Below are positions 47,541-55,417 of a stretch of 64,000 bases of DNA, piece after piece (within the stretch, counting starts at the first letter, position 1; each line of letters starts with the position of its first letter). The DNA is from DASZBX01 sp035943635 (lineage in GTDB: Bacteria > Actinomycetota > Actinomycetes > Streptomycetales > Catenulisporaceae). A program made the position numbers and the translations under genes. Location of the stretch: contig DASZBX010000143.1 of the NCBI GenBank assembly GCA_035943635.1, forward strand, positions 36,858 to 100,857, written 5' to 3'. Under the pieces are notes generated by a model. It searched no databases. It was not told the DNA's origin and saw only the letters and a list, made by a program, of their open reading frames with translations.

Positions 47541-49115
47541 ATGGATCTTTTCGGACTACCCCGCCTCGGGCTCGTCGTGCCCCCGGGCAATCCCGTCACG
47601 GAGCCGGAATTCAACCGTTTGATCGGCTCCGAAGTGAATGTGTGCACGGTCCGCTTTCCGGTGGTTCCTGATTTCGCCCAGCGGGAAACATTCGAGATGT
47701 ACAACGACGTCCTTCCGGAGACGCTGGCCGGATTCGGCGGAATGCGGCTGGAAGCCGGCCTCGTGGCGTGCAACGCGTCGCACTACCTGCTGAACCCGGA
47801 CGGGGACCGCGCGTACTGCGCCGAACTCTCCGAACGCTTCGGCTTCCCGCTGCTCTCCTCGACCCAGGCGATCCTCGCCCTGTGCGAGCACCTGGACGTC
47901 ACCAACCTGGTGCTCGTCTCCCCTTACGCCAAATGGCTGACCCAGACCTCGCACGCCTACTGGGAGAAGGCCGGCATCACCGTGGACCGGGTGATCGAAC
48001 TCGGCGACGACCAGCACTTCAACCCCTATGACGTCACCACCAAAACCATTCTCGACAACGTGCGCCGAGCCCGGCTGCCGCAGGACGCGACCATCCTGTT
48101 CACCGGAACCGGCATGGTCACGCTCACCGCCCTGGCCGAACTCGCCCGCGAAGGCGACGGGCGAACCCTGATCACCTCGAACCTGGCCGCGGCGTGGTGG
48201 ACCCGGCGCACGGTCGGCGCGAGCGCCACCGACATCCACCCGTTCCTGCGGCGGCTGGAGCGCAGGCCGGTCGCGGCCGGTGCGCGGGGCGGGCAGCCGT
48301 CCGTCGCCCAGGCCGAGCCGGAGCAGTCACCGGTGGCCGGTCTGACCTCGCAGTTCGCGGCCGACCCGGTCGCGGCGCAGACGACGGACGAGTCCCTGGT
48401 GGCCGTGGTCAGTGGCGGGGCCTCGGGGATCGGCGCGGCCGCCGCGGCCGCGCTGGCCGCCCGGGGAGTGCGGGTCGCCGCGCTCGACCTGAATCCGGAC
48501 CAGGCCGCCGCCCCGGCCGTCGGCATCGCCTGCGACGTGCGCGACGACGAGTCGGTGCGCCGGGCCGTGGCCGAGGTGGCCGAACGCTTCGGCCGGATCG
48601 ACATCGTGGTCAACAACGCCGGCATCGGCGCCCAGGGCGACATCGCCGGCAACCCCGACGAGGAATGGCTGCGGGTGCTGGACGTGAACGTGGTCGGCAT
48701 GGCCCGGCTCACCCGCGCCGCCCTGCCCTACCTGCGCCGCTCCCCGGCCGCGGCCGTCGTCAACACCAGTTCCATCTACGCCTGGGTCGGCCTGCCCCAG
48801 CGCACGGTCTACGCCGCCAGCAAGGGCGCCGTGTTCGCGCTGACCCTGGCCATGGCCGCCGACCACGTCGGGGAGTCCATCCGGGTCAACGCGGTGGCCC
48901 CCGGCGCGGTGGACACCCCCTGGATCGACCGGCTGATGGCCCAGGCCCCGGACCCGGCCGCGGCCCGGGCCGCGCTCAACGCCCGCAGCCCGGCCGGCCG
49001 GCTGGTGCGGCCCGAGGAGGTCGGCGAGGCCATCGCGTACCTGGCCACCCCCGCCTCCTCCGCGACCACCGGCACGGTCCTGGCCGTGGACGGCGGCATC
49101 CACGGCCTGCGCTAG
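47541..49115 (+). CDS. Fusion: maleate isomerase/decarboxylase-like domain plus SDR, 524 aa
   Basis: Residues 1-235 are of the Asp/Glu racemase-maleate isomerase group: LGLVVPPGNP, then LVACNAS with Cys 77 (the first catalytic Cys). The second catalytic Cys of maleate isomerases is replaced (TGTGM near residue 190), so isomerase chemistry may be changed, as in one-Cys arylmalonate decarboxylase. A Pro/Ala linker leads to a classical SDR (about residues 290-524): SGGASGIG, NNAG and YAASK are intact. ATG 47541 was chosen; no clear ribosome-binding site. The stop TAG uses the first base of a MITE. Confidence 0.8.
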   Translation: MDLFGLPRLGLVVPPGNPVTEPEFNRLIGSEVNVCTVRFPVVPDFAQRETFEMYNDVLPETLAGFGGMRLEAGLVACNASHYLLNPDGDRAYCAELSERFGFPLLSSTQAILALCEHLDVTNLVLVSPYAKWLTQTSHAYWEKAGITVDRVIELGDDQHFNPYDVTTKTILDNVRRARLPQDATILFTGTGMVTLTALAELAREGDGRTLITSNLAAAWWTRRTVGASATDIHPFLRRLERRPVAAGARGGQPSVAQAEPEQSPVAGLTSQFAADPVAAQTTDESLVAVVSGGASGIGAAAAAALAARGVRVAALDLNPDQAAAPAVGIACDVRDDESVRRAVAEVAERFGRIDIVVNNAGIGAQGDIAGNPDEEWLRVLDVNVVGMARLTRAALPYLRRSPAAAVVNTSSIYAWVGLPQRTVYAASKGAVFALTLAMAADHVGESIRVNAVAPGAVDTPWIDRLMAQAPDPAAARAALNARSPAGRLVRPEEVGEAIAYLATPASSATTGTVLAVDGGIHGLR

Positions 49116-49310
49116 GCAGTGTTGGGGAATGTCTCAAGGCGCGAATCCGGTGATCGCCGTCGCCTGGCCGTACCGCACGGAACGGCGCAGACGACCGAGT
49201 ATGAGCCGTCCCGAGCGGCGCGCCCATGCTCGGCGCTGAGCAGACTCGCCTCACCTACCAGCACAAACCGACGGTCATGCCGTGGCCTTGACACATTCCC
49301 AAACACTGCC
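49115..49310. mobile_element. 196-bp MITE with 26-bp terminal inverted repeats
   Basis: Ends GGCAGTGTTGGGGAATGTCT at 49115 and its near-exact inverse at 49285-49310 (24 of 26 bases match) bound a non-coding 196-bp unit. Flanks show a TA on both sides (49113-49114 and 49311-49312), the target duplication of IS630/Tc1-type elements. Removing it gives CGC-TAC-TAG, so the host gene would have one more residue. Confidence 0.75.
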
Positions 49311-49325
49311 TACTAGACCGCGGTG

Positions 49326-49700
49326 TCAAACCGGCTCCGGCTGCCCCCGGCCCACCGCCACGAGGTACTCGGAGATCGCGTCCCGATTGCGCTCCAGACA
49401 ACGGATGCGCTCGGTCATGCGGTCACGCTCCCGTTCGAGCGTGGCCCGCATCTCGGGAGTGGCGTACTCGAAATGGATGGTTCCGGGATTGATCAGGCAA
49501 GGCAGGATCTGCTTGATGATCCGGGTCGGCAGTCCGGCGCCCAACAGGCCCCGGATCTGCAGCACCCGGTCCACGCAGGCCTCGTCGTAGTCCCGGTAGT
49601 CGTTGGCGCAGCGGCTGGAGAAGATCAGCCCCTGCTCCTCGTAGTAGCGCAGTAGCCGGGGCGTGGCCCCCGTGCGCTGCGACAACTCTCCGATCCGCAT
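49326..49700 (-). CDS. MerR-family regulator, 124 aa
   Basis: Starts with the MerR winged helix (MRIGELSQRTGATPRLLRYY...), followed by a dimerisation helix rich in Arg/Glu/Leu (about residues 75-110). No metal-binding cysteines of the metal-sensing type are obvious. AGGAG lies 8 bases before ATG 49700. Divergent from the SDR gene, with the TGGAA-N3-TTCCA palindrome between. MerR proteins of this drug-sensing type activate export and detoxification genes; here the MFS promoter has the same site. Confidence 0.85.
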   Translation of the reverse strand: MRIGELSQRTGATPRLLRYYEEQGLIFSSRCANDYRDYDEACVDRVLQIRGLLGAGLPTRIIKQILPCLINPGTIHFEYATPEMRATLERERDRMTERIRCLERNRDAISEYLVAVGRGQPEPV

Positions 49701-49726
49701 GTCACCGACTCCTGTCCGGGTCGAAC

Positions 49727-49757
49727 TTGACTCTGACACTAATGGAAATGTTCCAGG
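49727..49757 (+). promoter_or_regulatory. MerR/SDR divergent promoter-operator
   Basis: TTGACT (49727-49732), then 10 bases, then the palindrome TGGAA-ATG-TTCCA (49743-49755), matching the MFS promoter in sequence and spacing. The -35 box drives the SDR at 49803. Confidence 0.65.
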
Positions 49758-49802
49758 ATCCTGTCGTGGCCGACACGACGCCCACACGAAGAGGAGACGA
49801 CG

Positions 49803-50543
49803 ATGACTGACCTGACCGGCAAAGTGGCCCTGGTGACCGGCGGAAGCCGGGGCATCGGCGCGGCCGTGGCCCGCAAGCTGGCCGAGGCCGGCGCCGCGGT
49901 GGCGCTGACCTATGTGCAGGCCGAGGACCAGGCCCGCGACGTGGCCACGAAGATCGAGGCGGACGGCGGCCGGGCCGTGGTGATCCGGGCCGACCTGACC
50001 GACCCGGCCGCCGCGGCCGCGGCGGTCGAGCAGACCGTGCGGGAACTGGGCCGGATCGACATCCTGGTGAACAACGCCGGGTTTCTGGCCTACGGACCGC
50101 TGGCCGAGGTGACCGCCGAGGACCTGGACCGCGTGCTCGCGGTCGACATCAAGGCGGCCTTCCTCGGCGCCCAGGCCGCGGCCGCGCACATGGTCGAGGG
50201 CGGCCGGATCATCAGCATCGGGTCCTGCTTCAACGGCCGCATCCCGGGCGAGAACTTCGTCCTGCAGGCGACCGCGAAGACCGCGCTGGTCGGCCTGACC
50301 AAGGGCCTGGCCCGCGAACTCGGCCCGCGCGGGATCACCGCCACCATGGTCGACCCGGGCCCGATCGACACCGACATGAACCCGGCCGACGGCGACAGCG
50401 CCGACTTCCAGCGCGGCCTGACCGCCCTGGGCCGCTACGGCGAGGCCGAGGACATCGCCGCCGCGGTGGTGTACCTGGCCGGCCCCGGCGGACGCTACAT
50501 CACCGGCACCTCGCTCGCCGTGGACGGCGGCTACACCGCCTGA
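49803..50543 (+). CDS. SDR-family oxidoreductase lacking the catalytic Tyr, 246 aa
   Basis: Rossmann signature TGGSRGIG (residues 12-19) and NNAG (about residue 91) are intact, with an SCFNG serine region. At the expected YxxxK site the sequence is QATAK, so the catalytic Tyr (about residue 154) is Gln while the Lys remains. Close homologues with Tyr are FabG-like reductases. It may be inactive, act by an altered mechanism or serve as a binding protein. GAAGAGGAG precedes ATG 49803. Confidence 0.8.
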   Translation: MTDLTGKVALVTGGSRGIGAAVARKLAEAGAAVALTYVQAEDQARDVATKIEADGGRAVVIRADLTDPAAAAAAVEQTVRELGRIDILVNNAGFLAYGPLAEVTAEDLDRVLAVDIKAAFLGAQAAAAHMVEGGRIISIGSCFNGRIPGENFVLQATAKTALVGLTKGLARELGPRGITATMVDPGPIDTDMNPADGDSADFQRGLTALGRYGEAEDIAAAVVYLAGPGGRYITGTSLAVDGGYTA

Positions 50544-50737
50544 TCCCGGCTGGTGCGCGGTCCGCGTCCGCCCGCCGCCGGTTTGGCCGGCGGGCGGACG
50601 GATATCCGGGCTCGAACACCATGCCGGATCCGGGCCGGAGTTCGGGTCCGGGCCAAGGTTCGGGCCACCGCGCGCGCCGTCCGGCGACGGCCGCCGGACC
50701 GGCGGACGGGGCCGCCCACCGGGAGGATGTGAGGCTT

Positions 50738-51709
50738 GTGGCCGTTCGGGTGCTCGTGACCGGGGCGTCCGGGTTCGTCGGCAGCCGGGTGGCGTCGCGC
50801 CTGGCCGAGGCGGCGCAGTCATCGCAGATCACGATCAGGACGCTGACCCACCAGAGAACAGTCCGACTGGTCGGTTTTACTGGCGGTGCGGAGGGCGCGG
50901 GTTTCGCCGCCGAGACGGTCCACGCCGACATCACGAGCCCTGATTCGCTGCGGGGGATATGCGACGGCGTCGACGTCGTGCTCCACCTGGCCGCCAGGTT
51001 CAGCGGCGACTTCGACCACTGCTACGCGGTGAACGTGGACGGGACCAGGGCGCTGCTCGCCGAGGCGGCGAAGGCGGGTGTGCAACGGGTGGTGCAGCTG
51101 AGCACCACCGCGGTGTACCGGGACGGCGTGCACGCCGGGGCCGCCGAATCGCAGCTGGAAGTCGGCCCGGTCTCGGCCGCGAGCCGCACCCGGCTGACGG
51201 CCGAGGAGCTGGCCCTCGCGGCCGGAGGCGTGGTCCTGCGGCCACATCTGGTGTACGGGAGCGGGGACGTCTGGGTGATTCCGGCCCTGGCCGCCGCGCT
51301 GCGCCGGATCCCGCACTGGATCGACGGCGCGCGCAACCGGGTCTCGATGGTGGCCGTCGACGATCTCGCCGCGGCGATCGTCCGGCTGGCCCTGATCGGG
51401 GGAGACCTGCCGTTCGCCGGACGGGTGCTGCACGCGAGCCACCCGCATCCGCTGGTGATGCGCGACGTGCTCACCCAGGTCGCCGGCGCCCTGCAGATCC
51501 CGTTGCCGCAGGGCGATATCGCCGCGGCCGACGCGTTGCGCCTGCTCGGCGACGAGGACGATCCGGCCGCGCGCCGACGGATGTCGCTGCTGAGCGTCGA
51601 CCACTGGTACGACAGCTCCCTGCTGTGGAAGGTCACGGGCTGCCCGCCCGCCCCGGGATTCGGGCAGCGGTTCGCGCAGTACGCCGAGTGGTACCGCGAG
51701 CATCTCTGA
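50738..51709 (+). CDS. NAD-dependent epimerase/dehydratase-family protein, 323 aa
   Basis: Extended SDR: NAD-binding GASGFVGSR (about residues 9-17), YRDG near residue 125 at the usual YxxxK region (altered), and a downstream HLVYGSGDVW typical of epimerases and NmrA-like/3-beta-HSD proteins. GTG 50738 has GGGAGG upstream. The last gene of the cluster's right side, converging on the TetR receptor gene with a 17-base gap. Substrate unknown; relatives act on sugars or steroid-like alcohols. Confidence 0.75.
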   Translation: MAVRVLVTGASGFVGSRVASRLAEAAQSSQITIRTLTHQRTVRLVGFTGGAEGAGFAAETVHADITSPDSLRGICDGVDVVLHLAARFSGDFDHCYAVNVDGTRALLAEAAKAGVQRVVQLSTTAVYRDGVHAGAAESQLEVGPVSAASRTRLTAEELALAAGGVVLRPHLVYGSGDVWVIPALAAALRRIPHWIDGARNRVSMVAVDDLAAAIVRLALIGGDLPFAGRVLHASHPHPLVMRDVLTQVAGALQIPLPQGDIAAADALRLLGDEDDPAARRRMSLLSVDHWYDSSLLWKVTGCPPAPGFGQRFAQYAEWYREHL

Positions 51710-51726
51710 GCGCACGCCGCGGTCCA

Positions 51727-52356
51727 TCAGGCCGTCGCCGCGGTTTCGGCCGGCTCGAACCGCCCGGCCGGATCGAACCGGCCGACCACGTCAGCGGTCA
51801 CCAGCAGCGGAATCAGCGAACGCCACATGGTGCTGAGTTGGTCCCTGAGGTTGGACCGGTCATGTAAGACCTGGGAGACCACCTGGATCCCGGTGAACGT
51901 GGCCACGATGTACTCGGCCATGCAGCCGGTGTCGACGCAGGGGCGTATGTCTCCGTTCCGCTGCGCCTGCGCGAGCATGTCGCCGGTGGTGCCCACCCAC
52001 TGCCGGTAGGGGGCCGGGTCCGGACTGGTGAAGACGCCGTGTTCTATGGCGATGCGCACGCCCGCCCGGGCCACCACATCCGACTGCAGCGCCCTGGCGA
52101 AGTCGTGGCTGGTGTCGATCAGCGTCTGCAGCGGATTCTCCTGCGGAACCTCGGTTTCCGACCACGACCGCTGCTCCGCGACGACGGCCCGCGCCAGCTC
52201 CTGCTTGGAGGAGAAGTGGAAATACAGGGCCCCCTTGGTCACCCCGGCCCGGGACATGATGACGGTCAGCGGTGAGGCCGTATAGCCCTGTTCTTCGAAC
52301 ACCTCGGCGGCGGCAGTCAGGATCCTGCTCCGCGTCGCCTCTGCCCTGGGCTGCAA
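51727..52356 (-). CDS. Gamma-butyrolactone-receptor-type TetR regulator, 209 aa
   Basis: N-terminal HTH with the ScbR/ArpA signature (TRSRILTAAAEVFEEQGY, then TVIMSRAGVTKGALYFHF) and a C-terminal ligand domain. In actinomycetes these receptors bind butyrolactone signals and release promoters of antibiotic genes. TTG 52356 has GAGGAG 9 bases upstream. An ARE-like operator lies 86 bases upstream at 52442-52461 between it and the response regulator, supporting autoregulation and control of the downstream gene. It may control the LysW cluster. Confidence 0.85.
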   Translation of the reverse strand: MQPRAEATRSRILTAAAEVFEEQGYTASPLTVIMSRAGVTKGALYFHFSSKQELARAVVAEQRSWSETEVPQENPLQTLIDTSHDFARALQSDVVARAGVRIAIEHGVFTSPDPAPYRQWVGTTGDMLAQAQRNGDIRPCVDTGCMAEYIVATFTGIQVVSQVLHDRSNLRDQLSTMWRSLIPLLVTADVVGRFDPAGRFEPAETAATA

Positions 52357-52433
52357 GATTCACGTCTCCTCTGCAGGTCGTTCACCGCGGGGGGCACAAC
52401 GGCCATGACATCGCCAGCATAGGCCCGGACTGA

Positions 52434-52463
52434 TTGACAAGCAAACCGCCAGCGCGGTATGTT
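52434..52463 (+). promoter_or_regulatory. Candidate ARE operator with embedded promoter
   Basis: CAAACCGC-CAGC-GCGGTATG (52442-52461) has two 8-base halves, 7 of 8 mirrored, matching the autoregulatory elements bound by butyrolactone receptors (ACCG...CGGT core). TTGACA (52434-52439) and TATGTT (52458-52463), 18 bases apart, form a rightward promoter overlapping it. The rest of 52357-52819 has only the hairpin below. Confidence 0.7.
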
Positions 52464-52587
52464 CTCGCCGAGTGAGACAAAGAGGGCATAAGACCGGGGG
52501 CATACCGATGTTGTCGTGCGCAGTCATCAACACTCTGCTCATCCCCTGCATCAGACCCCGAACGGCACGACAGCTGTGAGACATGCA

Positions 52588-52618
52588 GGCGACCCGGCGG
52601 CCGAGCCGCCGGGTCGCC
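52588..52618 (+). promoter_or_regulatory. Strong hairpin in the response-regulator leader
   Basis: GGCGACCCGGCGG (52588-52600) and CCGCCGGGTCGCC (52606-52618) pair perfectly, extending to 14 pairs with a 3-base loop. It sits about 200 bases before the gene and about 120 bases after the predicted start point. There is no T tract, so attenuation or RNA stability are possible roles. Confidence 0.55.
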
Positions 52619-52819
52619 GGGCGACGCGAGCAACGTCAGCGGAGGGCCATCATGGGCGCACCCGGAACGGGCGCATTCGGATCGAGTCGACGCACCCACC
52701 CCGCGCCGGAACCGGCGTATCAGGACACACCATCTCCGAGCGACTCCTGTTGCCGCGCAACGGATCCGTGGACCACCCGATGAGCCTACTCAACCGCCCG
52801 CGCACAGCGAAGAGAGCCG

Positions 52820-53494
52820 ATGGTGACCGACATGCACGTACTCGTCGCCGAGTCCCGAACAGACTCGGCTGAACGGCTGGCCGGCGCCGCGCGCCGCCAG
52901 GGATACGTCGTCCAGATGGCCCAGACCGGGCGCGAGGCGCTCCTCAAGTATCAGCATGTAGACATAGTCCTGCTCGGCCTCGGACTGCCCGACATCGACG
53001 GCGTCGAGGTCTGCCGCTCGATCAGGGACGCGGGCGAGACCCCGGTCATCTGCATCAGCGACGAGGACAACGCGGTGGAACGGGTGCTGGCCCTGAAGTC
53101 CGGCGCCGACGACTGCGTCCTGGAGTCCTGCGGGGAACGCGAGATCATGGCCAGGATAGAGGCCGTGATGCGACGCACTCAGTGCCCTGAGCCGTCCTCG
53201 CAGAGCATCACCCTGCCCCCGCTGCACCTGGACGCCAGAGCGCGCGAGGTGCGCATCCGCGGCGAGCGGGTCGACGTCACCTCCAAGGAGTTCGACCTGC
53301 TCTACACCCTGGCCGCGACCCCCGAGACGGTGCTGTCCCGCAAAGAGCTCATGTCCAGGGTCTGGCACGACGAATGGGGCTCCGGCAGCCGCACCATAGA
53401 CACCCATGTGAGCAGCCTGCGATCCAAACTCAAGGCACCCCGCCTGATCATCACCATCCGCGGAGTGGGCTACCGGCTCGGCGTGCTGACCTGA
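52820..53494 (+). CDS. OmpR-type response regulator with non-canonical receiver, 224 aa
   Basis: Receiver domain (residues 6-115) joined to a winged-helix DNA-binding domain (about 128-222, with RTIDTHVSSLRSKL and RGVGYRL). The phosphoacceptor Asp is Gly (LLGLGLPDIDG, residue 53), and the conserved Lys near residue 100 is missing (ADDCVLES), so it cannot be phosphorylated normally. Such atypical OmpR regulators often sense a ligand directly. ATG 52820 is chosen; ATG 52832 is possible. No sensor kinase is adjacent. It overlaps the converging PP2C gene by 25 bases. Confidence 0.85.
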   Translation: MVTDMHVLVAESRTDSAERLAGAARRQGYVVQMAQTGREALLKYQHVDIVLLGLGLPDIDGVEVCRSIRDAGETPVICISDEDNAVERVLALKSGADDCVLESCGEREIMARIEAVMRRTQCPEPSSQSITLPPLHLDARAREVRIRGERVDVTSKEFDLLYTLAATPETVLSRKELMSRVWHDEWGSGSRTIDTHVSSLRSKLKAPRLIITIRGVGYRLGVLT

Positions 53495-55221
53495 GCCGCT
53501 GTCCATCTGGTGGGCCAGCCCGGATGGGCCCGCGCCGCGAGGACGGCGATGTCGTCATCGGAGGTGGCCGAAGCCAGCGCGTGCAGCACCATGCGGAGCA
53601 GCTGCTCCAACTCCCCGGTCGGAGGAAAATCCACAGAGGCGAGCCGGGCCAGGGAGACGTCGATGTCCTCACCGCGCCGCTCCACCAAGCCGTCGGTGTA
53701 CAGAAGCAGAATCTGGTCCGGAAGCAGATCAACCGTGACCTGCTCGTAGCCGCCGACCCCGGTCCCCAGCGGCGGGCCGATCGGGGTGCGGATCAGTTCC
53801 GTCGCACGCCCCGCGACGAACAGGGCCGGCGGCAGATGGCCCGCGCTGGCCAGCGTCCACCGGCCGCGGTTCGGATCCGCGACGGCGAGCAGGCAGGTCG
53901 CCGGCCGGGCCGACTCGTTCTGCGCGATGACGGTGTCCAGATGCGCCAGGATCCCGTGCGGCGGAAGGTCCATGCTGCCCAGGTCGCGGATGATCGAACG
54001 GTAGGTGCTCATGTCGACGGCGGCTTCCATGCCGTGGCCCATCACGTCGGCCATCACCAGCAGGGAACGGCCGAACGGCAGCCGGATCACCTCGTACCAG
54101 TCGCCGCCGACCAGGTTGCGCCCGCCCACGGGCAGATACCGCGCCGCGATCTCAAGGTTCGAATGCGGCGGGCTCGGCTCGACCAGCAGCGCGCGTTGCA
54201 GTTCCAGGGTGATCCGCTGGGAGTCGGCGTACTGCCGGGCGTTGTCGACGCTGACCGCCGCCCGGCCGGCGAGATCCTGGACCAGGACGATGTCGTCCTC
54301 GGTGAACGGCCAGTGCTCCCCGTCGGCCCTGGCCATGGTCAGCGCCCCGACGACCCGGCCCCGCGCGATCAGCGGCGCGGCCAGGATCGAGTCGACCCCG
54401 GCCCGCGTGTAGGCGGCCAGGTCCTCGGTGCTCGCGGCCAGCGTCGCCAGCTCGTCCGCCGAGGCGAGGTTCGCGGCCACCGGGCCGCCCGCGCGCAGGC
54501 TCCGGGCCACCGCGGACTCCGCGCCGGACCGGATCGACCCGCCGGGCACGCCGCCCGGCCCGAGCCGGCGGCGCAGCGCGGGCGCGCAGGCGAACGCGGC
54601 CCGCCGCAACCGCGGCACCGCCGCCCCCGGCGCGTCGCCGCGGTCCGCGAACTCGAACGGCAGCACCTCGACGATCGTCAGGTCGGACATCGCGGGCACT
54701 GTGAACTGCGCGAGCTCCTCGCAGGTGACGTCCACGTCCAGCGTGCTGCCGATCCGTTCGCCCACCGCGATCTGGGCCGCGAGCCGGCGCCGGGCCCGGT
54801 CCAGCTCGTGCAGCTGCTCGGGCGCGGACCCCGAGACGGCCACCGAGACGCCGACGACCCGCCCGCCGCTCTCCAGCCGCCGGTAGGCGGCATGCCAGCC
54901 GGTCGCCGCGGCGTCGCCGACCACGCCGGCCGAACCCTCGACGATCTTGCCCCGGAAACGGCCGTGCGCGAGGATCTGCACGATCGCGGCGGCGTCGACG
55001 GCGAACGGCGTCGCGGCGACCGGCCTGCCCACGAGCCGGGCGCGCTCCAGGCCGGTCGCCTGAAGGAAGACATCGTTGACATAGACCCAGTGCAGCCGAG
55101 CGTCGAGCAACCCCAGGCCCACGGGCGCGCCGTCGGCGAAGTCCGACGGCAGCACGTCGCCGGTCGGCGCCACCGTACCGGCGACGTCGGCGGCCTCGTT
55201 CCCCGTCTCTCGCACGTCCAC
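53470..55221 (-). CDS. PAS-GAF-PP2C (SpoIIE-like) phosphatase, 583 aa
   Basis: N-terminal PAS-like segment (about residues 28-140, LHWVYVNDVFLQATG), a GAF-like domain (about 160-335) and a SpoIIE phosphatase domain from about 360: GGDWYEVIRLP (about 376), VMGHGMEAAV with metal Asp (about 400) and a late DDDIAVLA. It would dephosphorylate anti-sigma antagonist proteins in response to a signal sensed by PAS/GAF. Converging with the response regulator, sharing 25 bases of 3' ends. ATG 55221 is a good start with an acidic N-terminus. Confidence 0.87.
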   Translation of the reverse strand: MDVRETGNEAADVAGTVAPTGDVLPSDFADGAPVGLGLLDARLHWVYVNDVFLQATGLERARLVGRPVAATPFAVDAAAIVQILAHGRFRGKIVEGSAGVVGDAAATGWHAAYRRLESGGRVVGVSVAVSGSAPEQLHELDRARRRLAAQIAVGERIGSTLDVDVTCEELAQFTVPAMSDLTIVEVLPFEFADRGDAPGAAVPRLRRAAFACAPALRRRLGPGGVPGGSIRSGAESAVARSLRAGGPVAANLASADELATLAASTEDLAAYTRAGVDSILAAPLIARGRVVGALTMARADGEHWPFTEDDIVLVQDLAGRAAVSVDNARQYADSQRITLELQRALLVEPSPPHSNLEIAARYLPVGGRNLVGGDWYEVIRLPFGRSLLVMADVMGHGMEAAVDMSTYRSIIRDLGSMDLPPHGILAHLDTVIAQNESARPATCLLAVADPNRGRWTLASAGHLPPALFVAGRATELIRTPIGPPLGTGVGGYEQVTVDLLPDQILLLYTDGLVERRGEDIDVSLARLASVDFPPTGELEQLLRMVLHALASATSDDDIAVLAARAHPGWPTRWTAAQVSTPSR

Positions 55222-55339
55222 CGCGACTTCCTCGATTACCGTTGGGGACAGCGTGCCAAATCAGATTAGCTCCTGTTCTCCATGAAGGGGTGTGACTTCG
55301 AGGACCGGCTTTCGCAGGCGGGCCGACGGCTTCCAGCCT

Positions 55340-55385
55340 GCCCTGCGCAGACGCAATCTCATCTGCGCCTGCGCCTGCGCAGGGC
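55340..55385 (-). terminator. Hairpin downstream of the SPFH-like gene
   Basis: GCCCTGCGCAG (55340-55350) and CTGCGCAGGGC (55375-55385) pair perfectly with a 24-base loop, 30 bases after the stop of the leftward gene ending at 55418. Probable terminator for the Pycsar-like operon. Confidence 0.55.
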
Positions 55386-55417
55386 AACACCGGCCCAAGC
55401 CCCGACCACTCCTCGCG

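Noticed and set aside
51860..52363. A GTG frame overlapping the butyrolactone-receptor gene start
   Set aside because: The GTG has a tempting ribosome-binding site but its frame lacks the TetR motifs; the TTG 7 bases later gives the conserved protein.
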